Notes: generated by a model not told the origin, from the letters alone. Shown: positions 1 through 12,218, counted from the stretch's first letter. The stretch is DNA of 64,000 nt from Oryzias latipes (GCF_002234675.1 NC_019859.2:35595960-35659959); one strand, 5' to 3'. Made by a program: numbers and translations.

Positions 1-720
1 AATCTGCTCTCTGAGCACCAGCCCCTCCGTATCCGCGGAAACGAGTGGGTCCTCACATTGTGACATCACAAAGTGAGGAACAGCCCCTTCCAGGAAGAGT
101 CTGTGCTGCAGGCTCTGCCCCCAGGCTAACACTCACGCCCACTTTCTCAGTGGAGCTAGCGGTGATCGGCTAAACGCGTCCCTTTTCTATAACCAATATG
201 AACATCCATCTTTGCTAAAGTTTGGATGATGTTTGTTTTCTTGGGAGAAACACAGATACGCTGCTGTCTCCAGATTGATGTGATGAAATAGGCGACACCC
301 ACAAGGAGTGAAGGCGGAGCCTCATAGATGGAGTCATCTTACTACCGGGTTACTCGGGAAATTATATATTTTTAATCGTTCTTTAGTGTTCCAAATGTAA
401 TGTTGTATCATATATATGGATGTAGTTTACGCTGAAGGGCTTAGGAACAGCATGGTATAAGCCTTTAAGACATATTTTCTGCACATTGACAGCAGCTTTT
501 TTTCTTCTTCTCACCCATATTTTTTTTCATTTTTTTCATCAAATTTTTTTTTTTTTTTTTCCTTTTTATATTGTCTAAAATAAAATTGTATGTAATATCA
601 TATCATAGTTTATTAGAATTTTGCTTTAGGATTGTGGGTGAGACTGTTGCTTAGTTAATTAAGCTTATTTCCCAGCATGCCTTTGTTGACATTCTCTCCC
701 ACTAGCGACAATGTCCCCAC
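1..720. repeat. Interspersed repeat family A, copy 1
   Basis: The stretch closely matches 35753-36180 (same order of a CTCTGAGCACCAGCCCCTCC start, a CACATTGTGACATCACAAAG block, a GCCCACTTTCTCAGTG block and a GGCGGAGCCTCA block). It also matches parts of 9770-10000, 26990-27100 and 40440-40590. No coding potential is visible, and a long T-run sits near 545-560. I do not recognise the superfamily. It probably lies in a tdrd7 intron, because tdrd7 exons resume at 3341. Confidence 0.6.
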
Positions 721-997
721 AAGCCCTGGCTAACGTTAGCGTAGCTAAAAAACGGCGAGCAAAATCTAAGGTATCCAGCCGAACAGTTTAGAGCCAGATA
801 GCATCTTAAACGAGGAAAACTAAGACGTTAATGCATCCATTGGTCTGACAGTGGAGGATTTAGAATTGGAGCGAGGAAAGCGAGGCTTTGGCCCGCCCAT
901 GGCAGTAATCTGAGCTCTGTCAAGCATCCGGTTTTCCTCTGCTCCTGATCCAACGTGATTTGAACAAAGTAAAGCTCAGAAATGCAGTTTTTTAATC

Positions 998-2712
998 TTA
1001 ACCCTCATGTTATGTTACGGGTCAAATTGACCTGTTTTTAAAGTTTGAACATCTAGGAAAAATAGTCAAGTATTTTTTCAGCATGAAACTTCTTCTGCTT
1101 GCCTTAATTAGCGTAATCAACATATCTTATGAAAATGGTTCATCTCACATATATGCAACCCCCCCTGCATGTTTATATCACATAGATGATGTTCGGGTCA
1201 ATTTGACCCAACAGTCAAACTGAAGGTACAAGGATGTCTTATTATTATTAGTTTTCCTTTTATTTGCAGCTGTGAGACATATTTCAACCCAATCACACAC
1301 ACACAGGTGCGTAGGTGTTGTGACTTTTGACAGGAGCCATTTATGCTCTCGTGGGAAAACTCAACCCACATTTAGTGGACACTCAACAGAGGAGGTGCAA
1401 AAAATGTAAAAGATTTTCTGCATGGGAGTCTTTCCAACATTAGCAGAAGCAGAACGATAACGGTCCAGGAGGCTCTGGAAGTCATCACTGATCATGATCA
1501 GAAGAGGACTATCTAGAGCTAAATTCTGATTCTAATGATTCTGATTTTGAAGCAGATGAAGGAATTGCTATTCTTGTTCCTCCAAGCAAGACATTCATGT
1601 CAAAGAATAGTGAAATACATTGGTCTTTATTTTTTCCCCAAATATGCGTCAGACAAACCTGTCTGCAGAAAACATAATAAAGACAGTGACAGGGCCCACC
1701 AGGATGGCAGTGACTCATGTGACCATGTCAATTCATCCAATCTAATTCAATTCAATTCCATTTTATTTGTATAGGTCAAATTCACAACAACTGTCATCTC
1801 GATTGGCTTTGTATCGGTAATTGAAAAAGTAAAACATAAAATCAAAAGGATCATGAATAGATAGAATTCAATAGGAAAAACTAAATTGAACTAACTAAAC
1901 TGACCAAACTAAACTAGACATCCCTGCCCTTAGACCCCCCTTCGCGGTAAGGAAAAACTCCTAATAAAAAAAACGGATTCCGGAAAAAACGAAGAAACCT
2001 CAGGGGTGTCCACATGAAGGAGGGATCCTCCCCCAGGACGGACAGGCAATTTACCAGAACTCATAGAGAAGAATTAACTTATCTAAATCTACAACTACAT
2101 ATTTGAAGTCCAGCAAACAAGCTTCATCCAGATGGAGTTGGGGGGACGGCCGGGGGCGCGAGACGAGCCGGAGACAGGATCTAGGTCAAGACAAGTGCGA
2201 AATGTGCAAAATTATTTCGCACAAAGCACAGTGTGATGACTGGTCACTCTTGTGCTGTGTAGATGTACAGACACACACACACAACTTCATATTGCGATTG
2301 CTTGTCTGTTGTGTTGTGATTTTGTTTTTTTCTGGTTCACAGTGCATGTATGTAAAACAAAATTTCAAGATTATGTTTCAATGTTATGTAAAACTATTGT
2401 ATTTTATATGTTAGTCTTTCAAAAGTAATACAGTAGTGAAAAATTTAAAAAAAAGTTAGAACGTGTATATTTTTGAGAAAAACGAGTGAATTAACAAATA
2501 ATTGAACCACTTCCTGTTAGTGCTAAAGAAAACCATTTTAACTACGTTTTTGAAAGAATGATTGGTAATGGAGTTAGTAATGATATATTCACACTGCTTG
2601 TTAGGATTTTCTGGGTTTCAGACATTTTTTAATTAATAAAACATGCACAGGGTCAAATTGACCCAGGAACATCATCTCTGTTCCTCACAAATGAACATAA
2701 CAGGAGGGTTAA
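998..2712 (+). mobile_element. Decayed piggyBac-like DNA transposon
   Basis: TTAA target duplications stand at 998-1001 and 2709-2712. Just inside are inverted ends CCCTCATGTTATGTT and, read from the other side, CCCTCCTGTTATGTT. Both ends continue into a copy of GGGTCAATTTGACC or its near match. Inside, around 1522-1590, a short open stretch reads NSDSNDSDFEADEG, which resembles the acidic N-terminus of piggyBac transposases. No full transposase frame remains, and the element is further broken by a nested repeat at 1744-2100. TTAA targets and CCC ends are typical of piggyBac; the assignment rests on these and not on a recognisable catalytic core. Confidence 0.7.
1744..2100 (+). repeat. Fish interspersed repeat family B, nested copy
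   Basis: It starts with the ATTCAATTCAATTCCATTTT type head seen again at about 3832. It carries the same AATCAAAAGGATCA and AATTCAATAGGAAAA blocks, and ends in an A-rich stretch with GAAGAAACCTC. It interrupts the piggyBac-like element around it, so it inserted later. No protein is encoded. I cannot tell whether it is a SINE or a LINE tail. Confidence 0.55.
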
Positions 2713-3340
2713 ACTATTTCATACATGTCCTGCTCCAAGAACATGTTAAAAACACAATTTTCATTGGAGTAGGTCTAAAGAACTACGAGGCTTGTTTGGC
2801 TACTTATGTCTAGGGGTGCGGGGCATAACATAAGTATAAAAGGAAAAGTAATGTAAATATGACAAAAGTAATTAAATGTAGCATCTAACTTCAGGGTGAA
2901 CCCAGGCCAAAGTAATAAATAAAGCAAAGTTTGAGAATTGTTCACACAGAAGCTCACCAAAGAGTTAACGCAGCCAAAGCCCTTACAGACATTTCAGTGT
3001 TGTCAATGGGGAGACAGAAACTACAGCCAGAGACTTCTTCCCCCATGGGGTAGACGAGACGCCAGGATTTTAAAGTCCCATCCTCCAATCCAGGGCAGCC
3101 ATAAGGTCTTAGTGCAGCAACCCAAGTCACCTGACAAAAAAAACGACTTACACACAAACAAATAGAACTGTCACCCCCCTACACAAACACTCGATATACA
3201 AAACAACAAACATACACAAATACGACAAGGGTCATAGCAAGCTGCAGAGGTTTTAAATGACAAAAAAAATATCTACTGTTATACCAAAAAAGTCTATTCT
3301 GGTGATTGACTTGATGTGAAGTTTTCCCACGGCTTTACAG
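2713..3340. other. Unassigned stretch, probable tdrd7 intron
   Basis: No exon or known repeat was found. The stretch 2955-3150 contains an open minus-strand frame with a fairly protein-like composition (including WRLVYPMGEEVSGCSFCLP). It has no start signal or splice partner that I can defend and is more likely repeat-derived. The last 15 bases before 3341 form the acceptor of the first visible tdrd7 exon. Confidence 0.35.
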
Positions 3341-6300
3341 TAACCCCGCTCATCACCACTGATGTCATTCAGATTCTGAAGCTGGAAGAGTCCAAAGGGG
3401 ACAGAGTCGCCTACATTCATTTGTTTGTTGGTGGAGATGGCCTGGAGCAGAACAGCATCAACCATCAGCTGGTTCAGTTATTCCAGAGAGCCCTGAGCAG
3501 CAGAGGTGGAAACCTCTTAGATGCAGGTATGTCGGACTCGACCCGTAAAAGTCCTGTCCAGCTCTGATCTCCACTCGCTGTTAGCTAGTTTAACACCAGC
3601 TTCAGGAAAATGCAAACCCCGTGGATTTGTTTCCATCCTTTTGCTGAGTGTGTAATTTTTTAGCCCCGACTTTTCCGGTCCGGAAAAGGACCCATAGTGA
3701 CCCGACCCTGAACTGGCCTGTGGTCGCTTCACTGCAGTCGAGTCACAATGTCATCCCCACGATGACCCTGAAGCCCCTGGTGCTGCCTGCCCCCCTGCAA
3801 CTTCCAGAGGTGAGTGAATTCTTTCTTCAGATTCAATTCAATGCAATTTTATTTCTATAACCCAAATTCACAACAGTCGTCTCAATGGGCTTCATACCGG
3901 AAATTGTAAAGTAAACATGAAATCAAAAGGATCAAGAATTCAATAGGAAAAGTCTAAACTAAGCAGACTAAACTAAAGTGGGCATCCCCACCCTTAAGGC
4001 CCGTTCACAGCGGGACGAATTTCGCGCGCGATTTTCGCCAACGTTTAACGCCTCGTGACTAAACAAAGGGCATCAATGAGAGTGTGCACACCGACGCGAA
4101 AAAACGCCACGCGTCAAAGCGTCAAAAAAAAAAAAACGCCTCGGGTTCGTTGTTTTTTTTCGACGCGTCGTAATCTATTCGACCAATGAGAATGGCGCTT
4201 TTGCACACGTGTCTGGAGCTTCTGAAGTTACCGTAAAACACAACTTGGGGGCGCTCAAACACAAAACTGCCTTGCTGAGCACACATACCAGCGAAGAAGA
4301 TAGACGTCAAGTAGCGTCTACACTGCCGCGAAGAAATAATGACGGACATTTTAAAATATCCCCGAACCAAGCACCAGTTGGAGCTACTGGTGCTTGAAAT
4401 ATTCATGTTTTCTTTGTATGATTCTGACAAGCGCGTAAATACTTGCTCTCTTCTTCTGAGTGAAAAGCGACTTTAAGAAGCCTAAAGTTGCGCAGCGCCA
4501 CCTTGTGTACAGGAGTATTTCTGTTTTACATTAAGCGCCTTCTAATGTCAGGGAATGAAATTGCATGTTCGTTCGGCTCATCGTCAGCGAAAATCGCCTG
4601 GGTGTGAACACAAAAAACGCTGGCGAATAACGCCTGGCGAATATTCGTCCCGGTGTGTACGGGCCTTAAGACCCTCCTTTTTGTAAGAAAAAACCCTAAA
4701 AAAACAGATTCTGACCAAGAATAGAGGACAGAAGGAGAACAGAAGTAGATGAGAATAGAGGACAGAACCCCAGTGGAACATAGTTACCCCAGCTTTAACT
4801 TCTAGCAGCCTAATAACCACTTTATTGTTAAATAAAATTTAAGGATGTTAACATTAAGTTAAATAATCTTTGAATACTAACTAGTCTGACAATAAGCCTG
4901 TCCAAAGAGGAATGTTTTGAGTCTAACTTTGAATGTAGAAACTGAGTCGGCCTCTCTTCCATGAACTGGGAGTTTATTCCATAAAACGGGGCTTGGTGGC
5001 TAAACGCTCTACCTCCAACCGTACTTTTACTAATTCTAGGAACCACAAGCAGTCCTGCATTTAGTGAGTGAAGTGTTCTGATTGGATGGTAAGGGACTAT
5101 GAGGTCCTTAATATTGGACGGGGCCATTCCATGTAAGGCCTTATAGGTTAACAGGAGGATCTTGAACTAGAATCAACTGGATCCAGTGAAGTGAAACTAA
5201 CACAGGAGTGATGCGTTAGCTTCACTTAAGCAGGTGTTGGATTGTTGGCCTTTTTGAAAATCAAGGTTTTTATTGGACTCTCTTGTGCAGAAAACTGACA
5301 GTCTAGTCGCACTGGAGTTCTTGTGCAGTTCTTGGTTAAATAGTGTGTATAAGACACAACACAACACACACGCACACAGATGTGACTCGGTGCAGATCAG
5401 GGGAATCTGACTGTTTAAAACAAAGCAGGTTGAGGGCCCGCGGCGGCGCTAACCGTGGTGCTGACGCCATGTGGTTTCTGCTCAGCGCTCTGAATGTCAA
5501 ACTGTAGAAATGCGGGTTTCCGTGTTCTTTGCGTGGTTTATTCTTCCGTGGTTTTAACGTGGTTCCTTGGTTTGGGAAAATTTTACCAGAGCTTTTCTCT
5601 CTTTTTCCACGTATGACCAATTTCCAAAAATGTACGTAGCAGCTGTGTGGCACGGCCCTCACCGCTCGCTTTTGTCCCGATGATGGAGCAAACGATTGTT
5701 TCAAAGAGTCCAGCCCAGTGAGCCACACCCAGCAGCCAATCAGAATCGAGTATTCAGGCTAACCTTGGTGTAGTGTGTGACAAAATGGTCATTTTTGAAA
5801 TGAACAATCGTTCGCTGTCTGTACTTAATCGTGATTTCAATCACAGAAACGTACTTCCTTGCATCCTCAGCCCGGTCAGAACATGGACGTCTTTGTGGTC
5901 GTGGCGTGCCACCCGGGTTACTTTGTGGTGCAGCCGTGGCGAGACCTGGACCACCTGGAGACTCTGATGAGGAGGATGTCTCTGTTCTACCACCAGAGGG
6001 AGGCGGGCGGTACTGTCACGCACGCTCAGACGGGAGACGTGTGTGCCGCCAAAATAAACGAGCAGTGAGTAGTATTTCAAAATAAAAGCACTGCTAATAT
6101 TACCTTCAGAGAAAAAGAGTAAGAAAACCAAATCTAAACTTTGTTGGGTTGTTTGATTGACGTGTGTGAAGATTCCTCTTAATGGGTGAGTGGGGGGGAG
6201 GTAAACGTGTTTCTGCTTCCCCGCAGATGGTACCGCGTGCAGGTAAAAAGGGTCCTGGCCAACGGTTTTGTCTCTGTCTACGAGCTGGACTACGGTCAAC

Positions 6301-7742
6301 TAGAGCTGGTCCAGAAGAGCCTCATCCAGCCTCTGGTGGAGCAGTTCAGGCAGCTGCCCTTTCAGGCGGTTCCTGCACAACTGGCAGGTGAGACCTTCCT
6401 CACGGAGCTCTTCTTCCTCTCATGTCCTTCTCATGATCCTTGATGCTTTCAGTTTTATACCCAGAGTCGGATCGAGTATTCCAGAAAGGTATTCTAATGA
6501 GAGTAGCTTTGGTGAAGGCTTTTCACCACCATGCACGTGTTTTCTTAATGTTCCAAACAACACATTTGTTGTTTTCGAATCAACCTATTTTTTCAAATCC
6601 TGCAGATAAAACAAATACACAATCAGTTCCAGAACGACAACGCTGTGTGGATCAGAGAGCATAGTTTTAAAACATGTTAGGGCCGGCTTGCAGCCGCTAC
6701 GTAGGTCTCTTGCATAGTGCACAGATGGAAATTGGTCGTATGTGAATCTGCGTTTGAAGAGGTGAGAAAAGTTTTGGTCTTTAGGTGAAATGTTCAGATG
6801 TATCATGAATGAACCCCATTAAAACCACAGACGCACAAATAAACCACGCAAAGAACACGGAAACCAACGTAGAACAAGAACCGTATGTGATTATTGTGCT
6901 GTTTATGTGCAATTCGTTAGAGAGCGGTGCTTCAGTTACGTAATTTAAACGTGAAAGTTCTACATCCGTGGTTCATGCAGGAAAGGGCTGTAAGACAAAC
7001 GTAGAACGGTTTTAGAAAACCAGAAATTGGTGTATGCGTCTCACAAAAATCACATGAAATTGCACAAGATTTACATCAGAATTGTATATAAACTACCTAA
7101 AATACACAAAAACTGCGTAATTCTCAACCGACCAAAAATTCCGAACGACTCAAAACCGAAATCACGTAAAGACCCGTCGACTGAAACTCTCGACGGACAT
7201 CCGCGCACAGCGACGGAGGCAAGAAACACGTATGAATGACGGAGATCACGCATGGATCACCAAAGACCGACATTTCATACGTGGAAATGTGTAACGTGGA
7301 TGTAGCTGTGTGACACGGCCTTAAGGGACATGTGGTCCAACAATCACAGGGTTCTAAGAACTGGTTTTCTCCACTAGTCCAGTGTCCACTGATCCACAGC
7401 TGAGCTCCTGCTTTAGTTTCACTTTACGTTGTTTTGTCAGAAGGAAACCCCAAATGTTTTAACGCGCGACTAGAGACAAAACCGCTGCAGACGTCCCTCA
7501 TCTTCCCGTCTGGTTTACCCCGCCGTGCAGGTGTGACCCAGCACCAGTGGTCCGAGGCGGCGTCCATGCTGTTCAGGAACCGCGTGGAGCGGCGCGCCCT
7601 GGTGGCACAGGTGGAGAGCGTTCAGGATGTGCTGGAGGTCAAAGGTGAGCCGTGGAGGCGCAAGCTAACAGTTTACCTGGTGGACACCACGCTGGAGGAC
7701 GAGGACCTGTGGATCCACTGCTTCATGGCAGACATCGAGTGA
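3341..7742 (+). CDS. tdrd7: Tudor domain-containing protein 7, C-terminal exons (partial)
   Basis: Five coding exons at 3341-3526, 3664-3809, 5871-6064, 6227-6387 and 7531-7742 join in consistent phase with GT-AG borders and give 298 residues ending at a TGA (7740-7742). The joined protein matches the C-terminal part of TDRD7. An extended Tudor domain is marked by [20 protein letters not shown], then [10 protein letters not shown] and VYELDYG. The tail is rich in [19 protein letters not shown] and [18 protein letters not shown] motifs. TDRD7 sits in germ granules (and lens RNA granules), binds methyl-arginine partners and acts in post-transcriptional control and piRNA-linked spermatogenesis. 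The first visible exon starts in phase 1, so the N-terminal LOTUS and earlier Tudor domains are encoded left of the window. The protein ends shortly after [10 protein letters not shown], somewhat short of mammalian TDRD7. The teleost paralogue (a or b) cannot be settled here. Confidence 0.9.
3832..5170 (+). repeat. Fish interspersed repeat family B, split copy in tdrd7 intron
   Basis: The left part (3832-3993) repeats the head seen at 1744, with an ATTCAATTCAATGCAATTTT start and an AATCAAAAGGATCAAGAATT block. The right part (4670-5170) continues with GGAGTTTATTCCATAAAACG, GGGGCCATTCCATGTAAGGC and an AGGAGGATCTTGAACTAGAA tail. A TTAA-flanked DNA transposon (3998-4665) splits the two. Weak relatives of the right part occur at 36484-36770. 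It lies in the intron between tdrd7 exons 3664-3809 and 5871-6064. Confidence 0.55.
3998..4665. mobile_element. Non-autonomous DNA transposon with TTAA target site
   Basis: TTAA flanks lie at 3994-3997 and 4666-4669. Terminal inverted repeats begin GGCCCGTTCACAGCGGGA on the left and GGCCCGTACACACCGGGA on the right, followed by CGAAT on both sides. The 668-bp body has no transposase frame. TTAA duplication points to the piggyBac or Kolobok superfamilies; I cannot choose between them. It is inserted in repeat family B. Confidence 0.75.
5510..5656 (-). repeat. DNA transposon family C, end fragment
   Basis: The stretch is the reverse complement of the left end of the element at 6681-7320. It shares the CCAATTTCC, GCGTGGTTTATT and GTACGTAGCAGC blocks, and ends in GGCACGGCC. 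It is a truncated copy in the tdrd7 intron just before exon 5871-6064. Confidence 0.55.
6681..7320. mobile_element. Non-autonomous DNA transposon family C, copy in tdrd7 last intron
   Basis: The ends are GGCCGGCTTGCAGCCGCTAC on the left and, read inverted from the right, GGCCGTGTCACACAGCTACA. The flanks are TTAG and TTAA, compatible with a worn TTAA target. The internal sequence matches 10855-12218 at both ends. No transposase frame was found. It occupies most of the intron between tdrd7 exons 6227-6387 and 7531-7742. Confidence 0.65.
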
Positions 7743-7785
7743 CTCGTTCTCTTAGCGCAGAATTTCCTGACGTCGCAGTGTTGAT

Positions 7786-7791
7786 AATAAA
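7786..7791 (+). terminator. Polyadenylation signal of tdrd7
   Basis: AATAAA lies 43 bases after the tdrd7 stop codon, which implies a very short 3' UTR unless a later site is used. Confidence 0.65.
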
Positions 7792-7955
7792 CATTTTAAA
7801 GCAACTTTCACTGAAGGATGTTGTTGTTTTTTGATGTGTTTCGGTTGGAATCATCAGATTTCCTTCAGCCTGTCATCTGAGCACAAGACTGTGTTAAGTT
7901 TTCCCGCCACAGTGATGCTGAAATTTTTTTTTTCTTGCTAGAGGACTATAAAAAG

Positions 7956-8960
7956 TAGGGGTGTGTGTTGGCAGGAGTCTGGTGATTTGATACGTATCCT
8001 AATATTCTACCAGAACACATTTTCTTTCTTTTCTTAAATTAGGACTTGGAAAAAACTCTACCTGAACATCAATACATCTTCCATTATCATAAAATTGTCA
8101 AATTTAAGTTTATTTAATGATCACAATTTTACTGCAACGGTATCTCATATGGAAGTTGATTTTACCCAAATTCATAGTGCTTTTATTTTGGTAACCAAAA
8201 ATATAGAAAGTGAACAGTCAACATTGTCTGATTTCCACCACAAAATATATTTCAGTAAAAGAAAAAGAATTTGAATGAAAGTGCCTTAACCAATAAAGCT
8301 CTAAAAGTATAAAAGTAAAGTGCTGTTTAGTTTCAATCTTTCTTAATGTAGCTTCTCCAGAAGGTTAGGAGCCTAAACGGTGCTTCAAAAAAAAGGGGGG
8401 GGTACAAAAATACTAATTCTTTTCAGAAACAAAGTGTGATGATGAGGCAGCATGACAGGGTGAAAGAATGTTGCTTTAATGTGAAGAAGCTTTGTTGACA
8501 TATCTGCACTGCAGAACTTTGGCCTGCTTTGCTGTCAGCATTTTAGCTCCGTGGATCAGCCGCTGTGCAGCTGCAGAGTTTCACTCCTTTCCGCTCAAAG
8601 CGCCGCAATCCATGTTTTCATACGATACTGGCAGCAACATGACTCAGAGTTTCAGTTCTGTACCATCCCAAGCAAAAACTAAGTAGTTGTCTCATAACAA
8701 TGAAACAAGCTGCCTCTGGCTGCAGGCTTCCTGTAGTTTTGTGCAGAGTAGAGCTGCTCTAAGAGGCTCCGTGTTCTCTGCTGCCAACTAGTGGTTGGAG
8801 GTTGAAGTGGAAAACGAGTCAGACGCTGAAGGACGCTCAGAAATAATTGGTAACGCTTTCTTCAATAAATATCGTCCTGGCAGCATTTTGAATCGAGACG
8901 AGTATCGCCAAATGAACTATCGCGATCTATCGCTGAAACGATTTTTTTCTAACACCCCCA
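7956..8960. mobile_element. hAT-type non-autonomous transposon (TAGGGGTGT ends)
   Basis: An exact 8-bp duplication ATAAAAAG flanks the element at 7948-7955 and 8961-8968. The ends are TAGGGGTGTG on the left and TGGGGGTGTT read inverted from the right. Eight-base duplications and this end type are typical of hAT elements. The 1005-bp body has no transposase. A second copy lies at 59527-60429 and shares long blocks, for example TTGGCAGGAGTCTGGTGATT. Confidence 0.75.
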
Positions 8961-8968
8961 ATAAAAAG

Positions 8969-10854
8969 GTTTTTCTTTCACTGATCGGGACACCCAACTT
9001 TCAAAATCCTTTTTATATCTTCAACTTCAACAACGCTCATTCTGTCACTTAATTAAACCGATAATGCAAAGACGGCATTGCATTTTCGTTTTCAAATCCC
9101 CCTCGCAGAAATTGTAGCATAACTCAATTCCAGTCAGTAACTGGATGAGCGGTGATGAAGAAGAAACTAAAAAAGCGTTTAGGAGGATTGATTTTTCATT
9201 TTATTTTTGAGTCAACAAATGCAGCTTCATTTTGAAAATAAAAAAGCATTTCTAGTATTGACTTTTATTTTTAATTATGCATCATAAATGCTTCCATAGA
9301 CACAGGGACTAAGACGGAGAAGACAGACTATTTATTGGCTATTTTGAAATTTATTAGCATTATTTTTCCTGACATTCTTTCTTTGAAAACCACAGAGAGA
9401 GTTTTTGGTTGTTTTGCTTTTGTTTATTACAGAAAAAAGAAGTTGTGTGGCCCTCAGAAGGAGAAGTTTGGGACCCCCGCTCTAGAAGATTTGTAGTTTT
9501 TCATTCTTCCGATTATTCAAACCCCACCTGAACGCAGCATTTCTCTACGTTTGGGTTTTACATGAGCTACATCGCATGGCTCTAAAATCAGAACTAAAAC
9601 CAGTTTTGAAATAAAAACTCAAAAATGTTGTTTCAAAATGTACCTTAATTTTCAATCCAAATGTTTTGGTTCAGATTCCATGTTCCGTCTTTCTCTTGTC
9701 AGGAAGATGACCAAAACACTTCTGCTCTTCTGTCCAATTTGAGAACTTGAGTCGAAACGTTTCCCCACCTGCAGGACTAAACGCTTTCCTTTCATATCAA
9801 CAATACGAACATCCAGCTTTTTAAAGGTTTGGATGTTGTTTGTTTTCTTGGGAGAAACGCAGACACACCGCTGAGGATGATTCTAGGATGACGTCATGAA
9901 ATGGGCGGAACCCACAAAGAGTGAAAGGCGGAGCCTCAGAGATCGAGTCATCTTAGTTCTGGGTAGGAAAATAAGCTGTGAAAAAACTCATATTTCATTA
10001 AAAAATGGTTATCAGGGGGCGTGGCCATCAAGAGCTAAAAAAAAATCAGAACTGAAAATTGGACGGTGACCTGTCCAAGATTAGCCCCGCCTTCACCCAT
10101 CAGGACCCGGGTCAGGCCCCGTGACCCCGAAAGGGGACAGCGGAAGGATGGATATTTCATTTATTCTGGTGTAGACTGCTTTGTGTTACCAGGTATGAAA
10201 AGTGCTAAAGGGCGGGGCTTAACACGTCCAGGACTGTTAGTGCTGTTAGTGAGACTTTACAAAGGAAGTGTGAGAAGAACCCACCATTCATTCACAAGAG
10301 GCCAGCATGTAAACATGGAAGGTTTTAGTGCTTCTCAAAAGAGTTTTATTTGTTAGAACCGTTTTGCACAGACAGGAGTTTTGAAAAACATTCAGACTTA
10401 GTGGTGAGGAACAAAATCCACAGATGTTTTAAACAAACGATCGTCATACGTGTCTGAATGAACACTGGCTTCACTTGGTTTCATTAATAAAAGGTCACAA
10501 ACCAATAGTTTGGACATCGTTTGCACAATGATGAGAAGAAACGGCGGCGTTTAGACGTCACGTCGTATGACTGCCGTCGCTCACTCATGTGCTTCCAACT
10601 TTCTCTGGTCGTTTTTACATCATCACTGCCACACAAACAGTAACACAACCCAACAAAAATGTCTATTTCTTCATCACAACAATGATGGGAGTCATCAAGT
10701 GTGCGACTGTCTCACAACGCAGATGATTTGAGGAAAGGTCTGAACGCTGAAACCCTGTTCAAGAAGAAAACTGCTGACCATCGATCAGAAATGCTTTGAT
10801 GACCTTCATGACCTTCGTCTCCGTCGGACGTTCATGCCGAGCGCTTCATCAAAA
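8969..10854. other. Intergenic repeats, no gene seen
   Basis: The stretch is mostly AT-rich. The part at about 9770-10000 is a copy of repeat family A (GGTTTGGATGTTGTTTGTTT and GGCGGAGCCTCAGAGAT blocks). At about 9460-9485 there is a lone GTTTGGGACCCCCGCTCTAG, resembling a hAT right end without its partner. No exon of tdrd7 or prkaca was found. Confidence 0.4.
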
Positions 10855-12218
10855 GGCCGTGTCGCACAGCCGCTACGTACATTTGACGCACGTTGAACGG
10901 ATGGAAATTGGTCGTGCGTGACTCTACGTCTGAAAAGTGAGAAAAGTTGTGGTCTTTAGGTGAAATGTTCACAGATGTGTCACAAATGAACCACATTAAA
11001 ACCACAGAAGTACAAATAAACCACGCAAAAAAAAACACGTAAACTAATGTAGGACGTGAACCGTGTCTGATTATTGTGCTGTTTATATTCGACTAAATCT
11101 TGTTGTAAATATGATCATTATTTTGTTTAATTCCATCATTTAGAAACTTATTACATTTAAAAATCCAAGAAACTGAAACCAAAAATCTGTAACTTTGGCA
11201 ATGAGACGATAATCCTTTAAGAAAATGAAAAATTCTTCTGGATTCATGGAATCAGATTAGTGGGGATCGATCGATGCGCTCGCTTTAACCCTTGTGCTAT
11301 CCTATGGGGTCCAGATGACCCACCCTTCCATTGACGTGTTCTCCCTACCATGACAAAGGTGGATAAAGGTGGAAAGATTTCATGTAATCCATGGACACCA
11401 GTGAAGATCACAAATCATTGAAGAAAAAAGGTTCAGAGCACTGTCTAGTGGGTCTAGATGACCCAACTCCCAATGTTAAAGTGCCTAGGATAGCACAAGG
11501 ATTACATAGTGCGTTCTCCATTCTATAGTTTGTCTGAATCTACAATTCCTAAATCCAGAGCCCTGGAAATTTCCCAGGAGTCTCAGCAAAAAAACAGTGA
11601 ATCAATGCTCACTAGATTGGAGAATATAGACCACAATACGTTGCGATGGAACAATTTTTACCAAAAAACGTATTTAAATGTATTTTTTAAATAAACGTTT
11701 TTTTTATCTTCAGGAGACAGTGGACTCATAAATAATCATCACAAAACACTCAGATGAATTAGATTTTAATTCTGGGAAATCTATGACGTCATATTCACCG
11801 TTTAATAAAAATTTTAAAAAGTAGTGAGCGTGGAGTCTGAATTGCTTTTAAAATCCAGGGCACTAAATAGTCCCGCACTGTATCGTTTTTAGGAGTTAGG
11901 GGTCAGGGTGGGAATTTGGACATAGAGACCTATTTGTGTGTGTATCTTTCAAAAATCACGCACAAATGCTTAAGATTTATGTAATAATTGCGTAAAAACG
12001 GTGTAAAAAACACATGAACTGAGTAATTCTCAACCGACCAGAGATTCTGAACAGTTTAAAACCGAATTCAGGTAAAGATCCGTCGGCTGAAACCCTCGAC
12101 AGACAGCTGAACGCAAGAAAGACATATGAATGACGTTGGTCATGCACGGATCACGAAAGGCCGAAATTTCATACGTGGAAAAAGCACAAAATGTGAGCAG
12201 TGGCTGTGAGACACGGCC
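10855..12218. mobile_element. DNA transposon family C, longer copy
   Basis: Its ends match the 6681-7320 element: GGCCGTGTCGCACAGCCGCT on the left and, inverted from the right, GGCCGTGTCTCACAGCCACT. Shared internal blocks include TGGAAATTGGTCGT and AAACCACGCAAA near the left end and ATACGTGGAAA near the right. A separate TTAA element (11289-11501) is nested in it. No transposase frame was found. Confidence 0.6.
11289..11501. mobile_element. Short TTAA-type MITE nested in family C
   Basis: A TTAA at 11285-11288 and a TTAC at 11502-11505 flank the element. The inverted ends read CCCTTGTGCTATCCTATGGG and TCCTTGTGCTATCCTAGGCA, and GGGTCATCT-type blocks lie just inside both. It is the longer relative of the 81-bp hairpin MITE at 36374-36454. 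Confidence 0.65.

Noticed and set aside
1..3340. Earlier tdrd7 exons
   Set aside because: No in-phase exon with splice sites matching TDRD7 was found; the region is repeats and probable intron.
5841..6299. 152-codon minus-strand frame
   Set aside because: It is the shadow of two tdrd7 exons and the intron between them.
9460..9485. hAT right end GTTTGGGACCCCC
   Set aside because: No left partner or duplication was found, so no element is called.
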